DNA of 64,000 nucleotides from Desmonostoc muscorum FACHB-395 (GTDB taxonomy: Bacteria; Cyanobacteriota; Cyanobacteriia; Cyanobacteriales; Nostocaceae). Numbering within the stretch: position 1 is the stretch's first letter; every line of letters begins with the position of its first letter. This document shows, one piece after another, positions 36,061 to 45,925 of the stretch. The notes beneath the pieces were generated by a model. It did no database searches. It was not told where the DNA came from and saw only the letters and a list, made by a program, of their open reading frames with translations. The stretch covers positions 1-64,000 of the forward strand of contig NZ_JACJSF010000038.1 of assembly GCF_014698035.1 (NCBI RefSeq), read 5' to 3'. Both the position numbers and the translations under genes were made by a program.

Positions 36061-36696
36061 ATGGCCATTTATGCTTATCTGAGGGTCTCCAGCGACAAAC
36101 AAGACGTACACAACCAACGACATGGCATTTTAGAATATGCCAATATCCACGCTTTAAGTCCCATACAGTTTGTAGAGGACACAATTTCTGGACGGGAGAA
36201 ATGGGTCGAGCGAGGTGTAGGACAACTACTGAATCAAACTGCCCTTGAATCCGATGTAGTCATTTTTTCAGAAGTGAGTCGGATGGCACGCTCCACCCTA
36301 CAAGTATTAGAAATGCTGGAGTGCTGCGTGCGTCGAGGAATCAACGTCCATATCGCCAAACAAGGAATGGTACTGGATGACTCAATGCAAAGTCGAATCA
36401 CAGCAACAGTATTGGGCTTGGCAGCAGAAATCGAGCGGGAATTGATTGTACTCAGAACAACCGAAGCACTAGCCAAACGAAAAGCTGAAGGAAAAACGTT
36501 AGGGCGACCCAAAGGACGACAATCCGCACATTTGAAACTGGATACAAGGGAAGCAGAAATTCGCAGTTATTTAGCCAAAGGCATCAGCAAACGCTCAATT
36601 GCGAAACTAGTTGATTGTTCACCTTCCACACTATACGATTGGTTGTCACGCAAACATCTCCACCCACGCCACAATACATTGGTGGAGAAATCATAG
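36061..36696 (+). CDS. Serine resolvase of the nested transposon
   Basis: 211 residues. MAIYAYLRVSSDKQDVHNQR holds the catalytic Ser in a Tn3/IS607-like resolvase domain, with IFSEVSRMARS and AAEIERELIVLRTTEALAKR following. An HTH (GISKRSIAKLVDCSPSTLYDWL) ends the protein. It resolves cointegrates. The gene begins 78 bp inside the left repeat and appears intact. Confidence 0.8.
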   Translation: MAIYAYLRVSSDKQDVHNQRHGILEYANIHALSPIQFVEDTISGREKWVERGVGQLLNQTALESDVVIFSEVSRMARSTLQVLEMLECCVRRGINVHIAKQGMVLDDSMQSRITATVLGLAAEIERELIVLRTTEALAKRKAEGKTLGRPKGRQSAHLKLDTREAEIRSYLAKGISKRSIAKLVDCSPSTLYDWLSRKHLHPRHNTLVEKS

Positions 36697-36697
36697 G

Positions 36698-37518
36698 ATG
36701 CCAAAGAAACAAATACCAATTGATGCAATCGTAGACCTTCGTCGTCGCTTAGAACAACTACCACCGCGCAGTCCATCTCGTCGGGTATTAGTCCAAGAAA
36801 TAGCTCAAATGTATGGTATTTCCGAAGATACTGTGTATCGAACACTACGAGAAGGGAATGTGGTGCGCTCAGTGCGCCGCGTTGATTGTGATGTCCCGCG
36901 TGTGATTCCTAAAGCCGGACTAGAGCGGTACTGTGAAATCATTGCTGCCATTAAAATACGTACATCTAATCGTAAAGGTCGCCATTTATCTACCGTACAA
37001 GCAATTCGTTTATTGGAAGAAGATGGCATCAACACACCAGATGGTCATGTCACAGTTCCAGTAGGTTTGCTCAAACCAACCACCGTCAATTGTTACCTGA
37101 AAAAATGGGGTTACGACCGCGATACCCTCCTACGACAACCACCGGCGGTTCGCTTCCAGGCAGAATATAGCAACGAACACAGAAACGGGCTGACCGAATT
37201 GAATCTTTAGCTAAACAGTTATCTTTACCGAACTCTGTGATTGGTAAAGGCAATCAACCAGATTTCGGGAGTAATACAACCCAACTAAAGGTGCAGCCCT
37301 TTGTTAACCCTAACCCTTTTCAAGAATTGACATTCAGCACGGTGATTGCAGCCAAATTAGCGATCGCCGATTATTTGGCACGCCCATTAGCCAAACTCAC
37401 CCCTGAACAAATGGCTTATATTAATGCGGTTCTGGTGTCTACTCTCAATAAGCAGGAGGTAATGAAACAAATTCGAGATTTCTTCCACCCCTTATCAGGT
37501 ACGAGCCATGTTGAGTGA
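36698..37518 (+). pseudogene. TniA/TnsB-like transposase with internal deletion
   Basis: The first 170 codons (to NEHRNGLTELNL) encode an N-terminal HTH (IAQMYGISEDTVYRTLREG) and the linker before a retroviral-type integrase core. At about 37174 the downstream homologous frame (RTQKRADRIESLAKQLSLP) takes over in another phase and runs to 37518. The DDE catalytic core is absent, so the element cannot move by itself. Confidence 0.65.
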
Positions 37519-38498
37519 TGTCATGACTTATTTTGGTCTCAAACGTACCTTAGATCATGTGGGGTATTTTGAGACCCAAGAGCAGACAAATCTATTCAAA
37601 GAACTTAAACCCCAAATCAGGCAAGGTGGTTTGATTGCTCTAACAGGTGTCGTTGGTTGTGGTAAAACAACAACTTTACAACGACTGCAATTGGAATTGT
37701 CCTCCGAAAAAGACATAATTATTTCTCGTTGCCTTGCAATTGACAATAGATTTGGTCAACGTAGGGGTTTTGATGAGTGCTTTGTTTTTGGATTTAAGCA
37801 CAGAAAAGGATGCTAAACCACCAAATCATCCAGAACTTAGAGAACGAAAATTGTTAGCTTTAATTCAAAAATGCCGTAAGCCTGTAGTGCTTTTTGTGGA
37901 TGAAGCTCATGACATTCATCCCAGTACGTTAGTCAAGATTAAGCGTTTAATCGAATTGGTACGTCAAAATAGTTGCATTTTATCTGTAGTGCTGCTGGGA
38001 CATCCCAAGTTGAAAAACGATCTGCGCCGACCATCTTTGGAAGAGATTGGTGCTAGAACCAATATTTTTAGTTTAGAAGGTATTAGAGGACATCAGGGTG
38101 AGTATATAAAATGGCTTTTGAGCGAGTGTATTCACGATGATTATCTGCCTGAAGATTTGATTACCAATGAAGCAATTGCATTTTTAGCAGAACGATTGAC
38201 TACTCCATTGCAAATCGAACATTATTTGCAGAGGGCTTTTGAAGACGCTTATCAAGCAGCAACGAAGCCTGTCACCCGTGATATGGCTGAAGCTGTCTTA
38301 AACGTAGGACTTAACGATTTAGAACCCCGCTTAATACGGCATGGTTACAATGCTAAGGTGCTAGCTGAGTTATTAAATATACGTGTAAGTGAGGTCAATT
38401 CTTTTTTACACGCTCAGTTGCCTCCTGGTCGAACCCAAGATTTGAGAGACCAGATGTTAAAAATGGGAATTCCTTTGTATGCGTCAGAGGGAAATTAA
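37508..38498 (+). pseudogene. TniB/TnsC-like AAA ATPase, frameshifted
   Basis: The first frame has P-loop LTGVVGCGKTTT and stops at 37816. The second, from about 37734, carries ALFLDLSTEKDA, VVLFVDEAHDIHPSTL (Walker B) and the C-terminal winged region. A one-base change near 37740-37770 separates them. TniB/TnsC proteins load the transposase on target DNA. Confidence 0.7.
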
Positions 38499-38569
38499 AT
38501 TAATCCGAGAAATACTTCATACAGAATTTTTCGGTTTCATTTGTGTTCAGTTTATATCTAAATAAATCA

Positions 38570-38824
38570 ACATATATGTCCGGTGTAAAAGTTCGTATAA
38601 ACTGGACACTTATAGAGAGATAAATGCTGTACCTCAATCCCCGCAAAGGTTACAGCTTATTTGCAGAGAATGTGGTTTCAAAACCCTTGTTTGCAGTTTG
38701 AAAATTATGTTTGCAGTTTCATTTGCAGAGAATGTGGTTTTGAGACCACCCTTATTTGCAGAGAATGTGGTTTCAAAATCGCCTTGTTTGCAGTTTTATC
38801 GCTGGATGTTTGCAGTTCGCTACA
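38570..38824. repeat. Right terminal inverted repeat of the nested transposon
   Basis: Reverse complement of 35728-35982, with three copies of a TTTGCAGAGAATGTGGTTT core (38661-38772) separated by TGTTTGCAGTTT variants. Confidence 0.85.
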
Positions 38825-39690
38825 ACTACTGTGCCATCTGTTTGGATGACTTCGATTTGACTGTAAGCTTCATCAACTTTTTTCAAGTCTTTACTATGCC
38901 CATGAAACACTCGTTCCAGTGTTTCTCCTAGATTCTGTAGTAGATGAAAACGATCTGCAACCTGGATAGCTTCGGGCGCTCCCTGGCTAATGCCACTAGC
39001 ATAAGCTTTGGCTCGGTCTCGTGAGACAACTTTAATACCTGGATGTGCTTTTAACCATTGGGCTAAAGTTTCCGCAGAACGGTCTTTTAGTAAAGCCAAC
39101 GGTTGGCTTTGCTCTAAATCAACGAGTATCGTCCCATAAGTTTGGCACTTGCGAAAAGCGAAATCGTCTACCCCAAGAGTTTCTAGGAAATCAATTAATG
39201 GTAGAGGCATTTTACGCACCAGTCGCAACAGTGTATTGCGACTCACAGTGAAACCATCACGCCGCGATAGTCTCACCCCAGCTGCACCGCCTAACGCTAA
39301 ACCGATTGTGGTAAGTTGTTGAGCCAACCGCAGAGTCCGACGCGCCCAAGGAGCAGTCACATTAGTCAATCTTTCAGTAAAAATGCGCCGTTTACAATTA
39401 GCATTGAGACAAAAAAACTTCCGCACACGCATCTGTAAAATGATTCTGTAATCAGCCCATGATAAATCAGCCAACGTCCGTTCATAGCGACTATGAATTC
39501 GGCGAGTTTGGGAAGTGCAGATTGGGCACTGAGTAACAGCTTGTACTGAAGCGATAATTAACGTAATGGTAGCTTGTGCTTCGTTAATCAGCCAATTCTT
39601 AAGTTGAAGATTTTTTGTATCGGGTAATAGGTGACAGAGTACTTCTATAGCCTTTTGACCCATATTCGACTCTGAGTGTGTGATTCTCAA
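38825..39690 (-). pseudogene. ISL3-like transposase, N-terminal part
   Basis: A zinc-ribbon beginning CPICTSQTRRIHSRYERTL, Cys-containing FCLNANCKRRIFTERL and the DDE-type segment GVDDFAFRKCQTYGTILVDL. It is cut at EVIQTDGTVV by the nested transposon. The remaining part is at 34884-35727. Confidence 0.8.
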
Positions 39691-39962
39691 CTATTTTTCG
39701 TTTTATTACCTAAAAGCTAGAGTACACAAGAAGTTTAGACTTTTCATCTCCATTCTAGCTTTTATTGATTTGTTGACACCATTCTCAACTACTGAGACGT
39801 TCGTTCTATCGCTATTGACTAAAAGAAAATTCATCTTTTGCGATCGCGCTTGGCGGGTGCTTGCACCATCGCTCAATTGAGAGTATCCCCAAACAGGATC
39901 ACCAAAAGTGGACAAGACCCATAATCCTGGTTTGTAAATGTCATGATTGCAGGTTTAAGCGA

Positions 39963-40103
39963 TTAGCATTGCAGGTCGCTACATTTACGGAGAATTAAAG
40001 AACTACTACAAATTGGACATGTATAAGGTTGACCTTTCTCTGCAACATTAGCTTTAACCAGTTCTCCTGTTGGCAACTTGGCTACAGAATAGAGAATATT
40101 CAC
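39963..40103 (-). pseudogene. CoiA-like competence protein, N-terminal fragment
   Basis: 46 residues from GTG 40101-40103: SVAKLPTGELVKANVAEKGQ, then TCPICSSSLILRKC. The AKLP-x-GELV-x-A-x-x-AEKG start and Cys-x2-Cys match CoiA-family N-termini. It ends at TAA 39963, so it is a remnant or a very short stand-alone zinc protein. Confidence 0.35.
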
Positions 40104-40660
40104 AACTAAAACTGTCTTATAGGGTAAAGAGACTCAATGCCCAACGTCACATATATATAATATATTGGGCTATTACGTGTAATGCAGTCGCTCCCTACTT
40201 ATCAAACCTGATAGTCCACGAGTCCGAGCGCAAATCAGGCGGGATTTCTGCGGGAAACTCATCATTAGCATCTATCATGACGCTAAAGTGTTGAGAGGCG
40301 CTCAACGTTTTGCCTAAAACGTGTAATTGATGACCGAAAGTATTGTAACTCCGTTAGTGTCACCAACGCGAACCCAAGACATCAATTCCAACTTATCAAT
40401 CGCAAGCGATACAACCCTTATGATTTCGTTGGCTGATTAAACCTGCTTATGCTTGCAGCACGTTGACCAATTGCAGGTATAATCTGCACTAATAGGATTT
40501 GCTCATGTTGCGGCTTGCCTGACTGTCTATACTCGCTTCTATACCCCGGTTGATCAATCGTTGCTATCAGTGAGTGATATCAATCGCTCCGCTTTGCTCT
40601 TTCAGTATTTGTCAACAGGTTTTGGCTATGACTCTCTCCGCGTGAGTTGGTAGCATCTTT
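40104..40660. other. 557-bp intergenic region with bracket-repeat half (copy E)
   Basis: At 40167-40183 it reads GGGCTATTACGTGTAAT, half of the bracket repeat, preceded by a degenerate A/T tract. A second ACGTGTAAT lies at 40319. No ORF is supported; minor dispersed repeats occur around 40450. Confidence 0.4.
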
Positions 40661-42586
40661 CTAATCTCGTTTGAACTCCATTTGGGCGAAGTGGTCTTGC
40701 AGCAGTTTGTGGATGAAGCGGTAGCGACCACCAACACGTTGAAGGAATAATCGCTCGGTGCAGTAGTCGAGAAATCGGGCGTAGTTCCAGGGGATGTAGC
40801 CGTTGCGGTAGAGAACGAGGCGTAGGGCGAAGTGTTTAATGCAGGTTATACCGCCAAAATTCAGCCCAAAAATCAGCCCTCCAATCAGCCCAAAAATCAG
40901 CCCTTCAATCAGCCCAAAAATCAGCCCAAAAATCAGCCCTCCAATCAGCCCTCCAATCAGCCCTCCAATCAGCCCAAAAAAAACAGCATTGGATGCAGAC
41001 TTCCAAATACCTTGATTAGTGATTTTTTTATTTTCTATATTTAGGTCAGGTTGCCCTGACAGCCCTCCAATCAGCCCAGGAATCAGCCATCCAATCAGCC
41101 CTCCAATCAGCCCCCCAATCGGCCCTCCAATCAGCCCATAAGCCAGCCCAGGAATCAGCCCAAAAATCAGCCCATAAATCAGCATTTTTTTATTTAAATT
41201 GGAAAAAATTATTTTTTCCATTAGGTCTATTTCTTCTCTCTTCAGCCCAAAAATCAGCCCAAAAATCAGCCCAAAAATCAGCCCAAAAATCAGCCCTTCA
41301 ATCAGCCATCCCATCAGCCCAAAAATCAGCCCCCAAATCAGCCCAAAAATCAGCCCTCCAATCAGCCCAAAAATCAGCTTATATTTAATTATTTGAGATT
41401 CATTATTTAACCATGCAGGCTGCATTTCTTCAATCAAAAACTCCGTTTTCGATTCTCGTTGCATTTGTTTAGCTAACCAAACAAGCCACATTCGCGTTTG
41501 TCTAGCATTAGGAGTTTTGTTCTTCAAATACGTCCTACTATTAGTATCCCGTCTCAACATTCGCGCTACATAGGCATCTAGCAAATACTGAATTCGGTCT
41601 GCTGTAGAGTTCAAATGCTGCCATTCTTCAACAGATATTTCTTGAGATGCTAGAACAGTAATGCTAAGTAGTAAGGGAGTTTTAATTAACTCTAGCAAGT
41701 CTAAGTCGCTACTGATATTTGACCAAAGTTTTATATATTTTATAGAGGTTAGATAAGCAAAAATTTGATTATTCGTTAAAGGCTGTAAGTAAATAGCCCC
41801 GTTTAGTTGTAATTGAGTAGCGTAGTTACTATATTCTTCACTTCGACTACAAACAACTAGAGAAAGGGGTCTAGTTTCGCTTGCTAAAAACTGATTAATT
41901 ACATAAACGCAAAGTTCTTGACGTTGTGGCTCCAGTTCATCTAAACCATCCAACATGGGCAGCAGTTGGTGATTGACTACCCATTCTTTACCAAGTTTAG
42001 TTGAAACACCATATTTAGATTTAAGTTCTGCTACCAACCAATTAGTTAGAGATTGGCGGTCATCTTTCCACGAGGACAGGTTGAATAAAACTGGAACGGG
42101 ATAATCAGGCTGTTCTTCTGCACGGCTGACTAAAATTTGAGCCAGTTCTAATTGTGTGGTTGTCTTGCCTGATCCTGGCACACCCAAAATTAACAGTTTA
42201 CCTGCAATTTCTTCTGACTCAAAAACTGACAAAATAGTTGTGGTATCTGGTAGCGATACAGCAGGCTTTAAACCAATTTTTATCTCAGCATCCCAAGGTC
42301 TTTTTACTTGTTGAGGTTGCGACTCCTTGCCCAGATTAATTAGCACAGCATTGTGTAGAGACTGCTTTAATCGCGCTGTAACTTCTTCCTTAACTGCGGC
42401 TAATAGTATCCGTTCGTTCTTTGGTCGGGCAGGGTTGCCTATTGGTGCTGTTGTCTGCTGACCACCTAGAATATTAAAAATATTTTGAAAAACATTACCT
42501 TGAATATAGTCGCCTTCAATCCGTTCGTTATAATTACCTTTTTCAGTATTGATATTGCGGTTGTCAGGCAGGTTCGGCTCTTCCAT
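40661..42586 (-). CDS. NACHT ATPase with glycine-zipper membrane domain
   Basis: 641 residues. Residues 8-33 carry NRNINTEKGNYNERIEGDYI, an Asn/Gly/Tyr-rich motif that also occurs in the upstream gene. NACHT: P-loop GVPGSGKT at 135-142, Walker B MLDGLDEL, sensor VVCSRSEEYSN. Residues about 395-600 are repeats of GLI-x-GLI-x-GL, a glycine-zipper array of membrane helices. It ends YRFIHKLLQDHFAQMEF. A trigger-dependent membrane pore is an attractive model. Overlap with amyloid-like motifs suggests partner recruitment through the pentapeptide gene 73 bp away. Only the architecture is seen; no activity is known. Confidence 0.8.
   Translation of the reverse strand: MEEPNLPDNRNINTEKGNYNERIEGDYIQGNVFQNIFNILGGQQTTAPIGNPARPKNERILLAAVKEEVTARLKQSLHNAVLINLGKESQPQQVKRPWDAEIKIGLKPAVSLPDTTTILSVFESEEIAGKLLILGVPGSGKTTTQLELAQILVSRAEEQPDYPVPVLFNLSSWKDDRQSLTNWLVAELKSKYGVSTKLGKEWVVNHQLLPMLDGLDELEPQRQELCVYVINQFLASETRPLSLVVCSRSEEYSNYATQLQLNGAIYLQPLTNNQIFAYLTSIKYIKLWSNISSDLDLLELIKTPLLLSITVLASQEISVEEWQHLNSTADRIQYLLDAYVARMLRRDTNSRTYLKNKTPNARQTRMWLVWLAKQMQRESKTEFLIEEMQPAWLNNESQIIKYKLIFGLIGGLIFGLIWGLIFGLMGWLIEGLIFGLIFGLIFGLIFGLKREEIDLMEKIIFSNLNKKMLIYGLIFGLIPGLAYGLIGGPIGGLIGGLIGWLIPGLIGGLSGQPDLNIENKKITNQGIWKSASNAVFFGLIGGLIGGLIGGLIFGLIFGLIEGLIFGLIGGLIFGLNFGGITCIKHFALRLVLYRNGYIPWNYARFLDYCTERLFLQRVGGRYRFIHKLLQDHFAQMEFKRD
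40860..41385 (-). repeat. Low-complexity GLI/GL repeats in the NACHT gene
   Basis: Many copies of AATCAGCCCAAAAATCAGCC and AATCAGCCCTCC units (minus strand GGCTGATT). Copy number is likely variable by slippage. It codes for the glycine-zipper membrane segment. Confidence 0.85.
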
Positions 42587-42658
42587 ATTTTTGCATGAGC
42601 TAAATTTTCAGCCTAGAAGCTGCGGGTTGGTAAACTATAAACTTATTAATCCAATTCT

Positions 42659-44776
42659 TTAATCTTCTACTTCCTGCCAGCCTTTGATAGCACCAACAAT
42701 AAAAGCACCTGCTGGGTTATCAATAGCTTTCTCAAATGCAGCTAAACCACCTTCTTTAACAGCATTTATTACTCGTTCTTTCAATAATGGGTTGCTTTCA
42801 ATGCGATTTATGGCTTCTGCCGCTACTACCATTTGCTGTGATGTAGTTGCGGTTGGGTAAGTTTGCTCTAATTGTTTTAGTACCATCTGAATCTCGGCAG
42901 CAGCTTGGGCAAGGCTCTGCGGTTGTCCAGCCGCGTAGTAATTACCTTGGATATAATCGCGTTCAATGCGCTCGTTATAGTTGCCGCCGCCTGTGTTGAT
43001 ATTGCGATCGCCAGTCATTGTTGTATCTCCTTGAATTACTCGGTTGCCTTCACCTTGAACGTTATTGACGTTGCCGCCTACAGAACCATCAACTGAAAAG
43101 CCACCGGGATTATTAGTCATAGTACCTACCTCTTCTACTTGTATATTTGAATAAAAGCTTGGGCGCTCTAACGCCGTCATTACCATATTCTCTAATCTGC
43201 CGATTTGATTATCTTTTTCGGCTAAAAGTAATTTAATTTCTCGCTCTGGCAAGCCTTTTATCTCGTTATAAGTAGCAACATATTCTGCACTTAGTTGGGA
43301 CTTATCAGCCGCGATCGCTGTTTTGGCACGAAGTAAAAACTTATCCTGTCCCCGTTTCTCCATTGCCACAATTTCTAATTCGGCATCAGGGTGATTCTCT
43401 GCCAACTGCTTAAATGAAATTGCGATCGCTCTTGGGTCAACGCCTTGGTTGTGGTACAGATCAAGTGTGTCAAAAATTGGTTGAATAAAATCACCAAACT
43501 CCCCATCTGCAAACACTTCTTTGTTATTATCAGGTTTACGAAGTGGGTCAGGGTTTTCTTTTGTAGGAAGTCGCATATAAACGTATTCACATCTCACCCC
43601 ATCAAATTTGGTGTCGATGGTAATGCCCCAGTCTTGAGTGTATGCGCCAGTAAGAGTAGCCCCTGTTAAATCAGTTCCATTAAGTTGTGCTTGAACTAGC
43701 TTTGCTCTGGACAAATCTGCGTCTTGTAAGTTTGCTTGGCTTAAATCTGCACCAATAAAACTGGCATCTACTAAATTGGCTCCTTGAAAATTTACTCCTC
43801 GCAAGTCTTCGCGGTCAAAATTCAAGTCTAGCCCCTGACCTTTTACTAACACGCTCACCACTTGTGCTTTTTGCAGGTAAGTTGTTCCAGGGCGAACAAG
43901 GTCAAGTTTCTTAGTTTTGCTGAAACAAGTGCGAGTCAAAATAGATTTTCTAAAATCTGTACTTTTAAGTGTGGCAGTCGTCAAATTAGCATTAGTTAAG
44001 TTGGCATTACGAAAGCTTGTACCACCAAAGGCTGTAAAAGCAACAGCAATGTTCCGAATAATGGCGTATTTTTCATCTCCTTTCATTGCTCTCCAGGCAA
44101 TGTAAGCACTAAGTAAAACTCCGGCTCCGGCTAAGGCTACGGCGAAGGCTACGGCTACGGTTACGGCTACGGCTACGGCTATGGCTCCGGCTACGGCTAT
44201 GGCTCCGGCTACGGCTACGGCTATGGCTCCGGCTACGGCGAAGGCTACAGCGAAGGCTACGGCGAAGGCTACGGCTACGGCGAAGGCTCCGGCTACGGCG
44301 AAGGCTATGGCTACGGCTACGGCTCCAGCTACGGATACGGCTACGGCTTTGCCGAAGGCGGCGAAGGCTACAGATGCGGCTACGGCTGCGGCTACGGCTA
44401 TGGCTATGGCTACGTCGAAGGCTGAGTTTAATCCTTGGTGAAGGATAACTATAAATAAAACAATTATTACTATTAAACTAGTCCAGCCAGTAAACCGATC
44501 GTCTAGACGTGAAGTATCAAATATAGAAGATATTGTCGCTCCAGCAAAGGCTAAGAAAAATCCTGAAACTCCAGACAGCAACCACGAAACACCTACCAAA
44601 AAAACAGCCCAACGCTTTTGCAATCCAGCAGTAGCATGACTAAAGTTTGCATTCCTCAGATTTGCTCCTGTAAAATCTGTGCTTCGGATATCTGCATAGC
44701 TAAAGTTTGCACCCTCAAGATTTTGACCTCTGAAGGAGCGCCCTCTGAGATTTTGACCGGAGAAGTCTTGGGGCAT
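42659..44776 (-). CDS. Pentapeptide-repeat membrane protein with amyloid-like motif
   Basis: 705 residues. N-terminal pentapeptide repeats (NLRGRSFRGQNLEGANFSYA), two hydrophobic helices, a 100-residue Ala/Val/Gly membrane segment (AVAGAIAVAVAGAIAVA), more pentapeptide repeats (LRGVNFQGANLVDASFIGAD), a helical region, and near 595-650 an Asn/Gly-rich segment (GNVNNVQGEGNRVIQGD, then NINTGGGNYNERIERDYI) that matches the NACHT protein N-terminus. The end is a short helical domain. A likely sensor or effector that seeds or is recruited by the NACHT protein; the two genes are 73 bp apart and share direction. Confidence 0.75.
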   Translation of the reverse strand: MPQDFSGQNLRGRSFRGQNLEGANFSYADIRSTDFTGANLRNANFSHATAGLQKRWAVFLVGVSWLLSGVSGFFLAFAGATISSIFDTSRLDDRFTGWTSLIVIIVLFIVILHQGLNSAFDVAIAIAVAAAVAASVAFAAFGKAVAVSVAGAVAVAIAFAVAGAFAVAVAFAVAFAVAFAVAGAIAVAVAGAIAVAGAIAVAVAVTVAVAFAVALAGAGVLLSAYIAWRAMKGDEKYAIIRNIAVAFTAFGGTSFRNANLTNANLTTATLKSTDFRKSILTRTCFSKTKKLDLVRPGTTYLQKAQVVSVLVKGQGLDLNFDREDLRGVNFQGANLVDASFIGADLSQANLQDADLSRAKLVQAQLNGTDLTGATLTGAYTQDWGITIDTKFDGVRCEYVYMRLPTKENPDPLRKPDNNKEVFADGEFGDFIQPIFDTLDLYHNQGVDPRAIAISFKQLAENHPDAELEIVAMEKRGQDKFLLRAKTAIAADKSQLSAEYVATYNEIKGLPEREIKLLLAEKDNQIGRLENMVMTALERPSFYSNIQVEEVGTMTNNPGGFSVDGSVGGNVNNVQGEGNRVIQGDTTMTGDRNINTGGGNYNERIERDYIQGNYYAAGQPQSLAQAAAEIQMVLKQLEQTYPTATTSQQMVVAAEAINRIESNPLLKERVINAVKEGGLAAFEKAIDNPAGAFIVGAIKGWQEVED
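44120..44425 (-). repeat. GGCTACGGCTACGG-type low-complexity array
   Basis: Tandem 6- and 12-bp GGCTAC/GGCTCC/GGCGAA units over 300 bp that encode the Ala/Val membrane segment in one frame. Likely to change length by slippage. Confidence 0.9.
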
Positions 44777-45020
44777 GGCTGGGTACTATATACAAATTTC
44801 TTTTTGGATACAGATATATTATGAACAATTCCAGAATTTTAACGTTTTAAGTCGATTTTATATTTCTATTGTCAGGATTCACTCTTAATTGCAAGTCATA
44901 AACACCATACTTGTGTGAATCCAAAGTGATCGCTATGTAGATTTTAAAGAAACCTGTTCATTACAAGCGTGAGCTAGCTGGTGGCAGATAACGCTTTTCT
45001 TGTCCTTTGACAGCGAATAT

Positions 45021-45150
45021 GGCTGTAACCCTTACACAGTAGGGTTATTTGACTCATATAGTTGACAATACAACAACCACGCTCGTGCTTTTCTCCGGCT
45101 GCATCATCGTGAGGGGCTGTAACCCTTATACAGCAGGGTTATTGGACTAC
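45021..45150. repeat. Pair of 36-bp direct repeats with internal hairpins
   Basis: GGCTGTAACCCTTACACAGT, AGGGTTATTTGACTC at 45021-45055, and the same with small changes at 45115-45150. Each folds as TAACCCT/AGGGTTA. Confidence 0.7.
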
Positions 45151-45356
45151 TTTAGTTCTGATAAGCATTGGGTTTAATTCTGTGCATATTTTTGACATCT
45201 AAAAATACTCTCAAATGTTTACTGAGCAAGGTGTATAGCTTGCAATAGATATGTAGATTTTCCTGTAAAATAATCCAAAACAACCTGCAAGGAAGATAAA
45301 TCCTGGTGCGATCGCACTTAGCGGTGGTGTAAGGGTATGGCGATCAGGATGGATAT

Positions 45357-45773
45357 GGTATTGAGCCGAGATACAAGTAAAAAGCAGCAATATGGTCTGA
45401 AAAGGCTTACTGTATATAAGTTTGGGCGTTTTTGATGCGAAAATAGGATTTTGCCTGAAGATACTTGCAATCTGAGGGTCAATAATTGCTTTTCACCTAC
45501 CAAAGAGAATTAATAATACTGTTTGGTTGGAGTCTCTGGATTGGGCTACAAAGCTTGATGTCAAAGAGTTTCAGTCAATTTACGCCAAAAGATGATCATT
45601 GCCCTAGCTATAAAACCTGTAAATAAAGTTAATAAATACTCCGGTTTTTGTAGCTATGGATACCTAAGTTTTGTCCCCTGGTGCCAATTTTACTTAAAAA
45701 TGGCTGAACCCTATATATAGTAGGAGTTTCCAGACCATCTTGCAGGTTTTTACTCATATCTCGGCTCAATACC
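45357..45773. mobile_element. MITE-like element, long copy
   Basis: 417 bp with about 43-bp terminal inverted repeats: GGTATTGAGCCGAGATACAA on the left, complement of GGTATTGAGCCGAGATATGA on the right, with GTAAAAA, GCAA and ATGGTCTG also shared. The left part repeats 3255-3415. No ORF. Confidence 0.6.
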
Positions 45774-45858
45774 TACATGGTTTATAGGCTAAATTTCGTA
45801 ATTAAGGTAAAAATTTGTAGTTAGCTCATTGTTACGCCTTTTGAGTCATCCAGCATTA

Positions 45859-45924
45859 GGCAGGACTGTGGTCGGGTAGCGGGATTATAGCAATATAGTC
45901 CTGCTACCCGACCACAGTCCTGCC
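45859..45924. repeat. 22-bp perfect inverted repeat (hairpin)
   Basis: GGCAGGACTGTGGTCGGGTA plus GC and its exact complement, with a 22-nt A/T-rich loop. GC-rich arms in an AT-rich area suggest a REP/BIME-like or attachment sequence. Confidence 0.8.
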
Positions 45925-45925
45925 C

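Larger units (their letters stand above)
35728..38824. mobile_element. Nested TniA/TniB-type transposon, internally degenerate
   Basis: Bounded by 255-bp near-perfect inverted repeats at 35728-35982 and 38570-38824, ends TGTAGCGAAC/GTTCGCTACA. Target duplication ACTACT at 35722-35727 and 38825-38830. Carries a resolvase, a broken transposase and a frameshifted AAA ATPase. Each end holds at least three TTTGCAGAGAATGTGGTTT-type copies, a likely array of transposase-binding sites. Confidence 0.8.
34791..39920. mobile_element. ISL3-family-like insertion sequence, interrupted
   Basis: The 24-bp terminal inverted repeats are perfect: GGGTCTTGTCCACTTTTGGT plus GATC at 34791-34814, and the complement at 39897-39920. 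The transposase lies on the minus strand and is split by a nested transposon. The flanks CCAATGCC and ATAATCCT do not match, so no target duplication is visible and rearrangement is possible. Confidence 0.8.

Noticed and set aside
35728..38824. CRISPR-associated transposon
   Set aside because: TniA/TniB-like genes are present, but no cas gene, TniQ or repeat-spacer array was found inside the element.
44181..44441. Ala/Thr/Lys-rich plus-strand ORF
   Set aside because: Product of the GGCTAC repeat on the other strand of the pentapeptide gene.
45318..45503. 61-codon minus-strand ORF
   Set aside because: Mostly MITE-like repeat sequence; the related copy at 3.3 kb does not preserve the frame.
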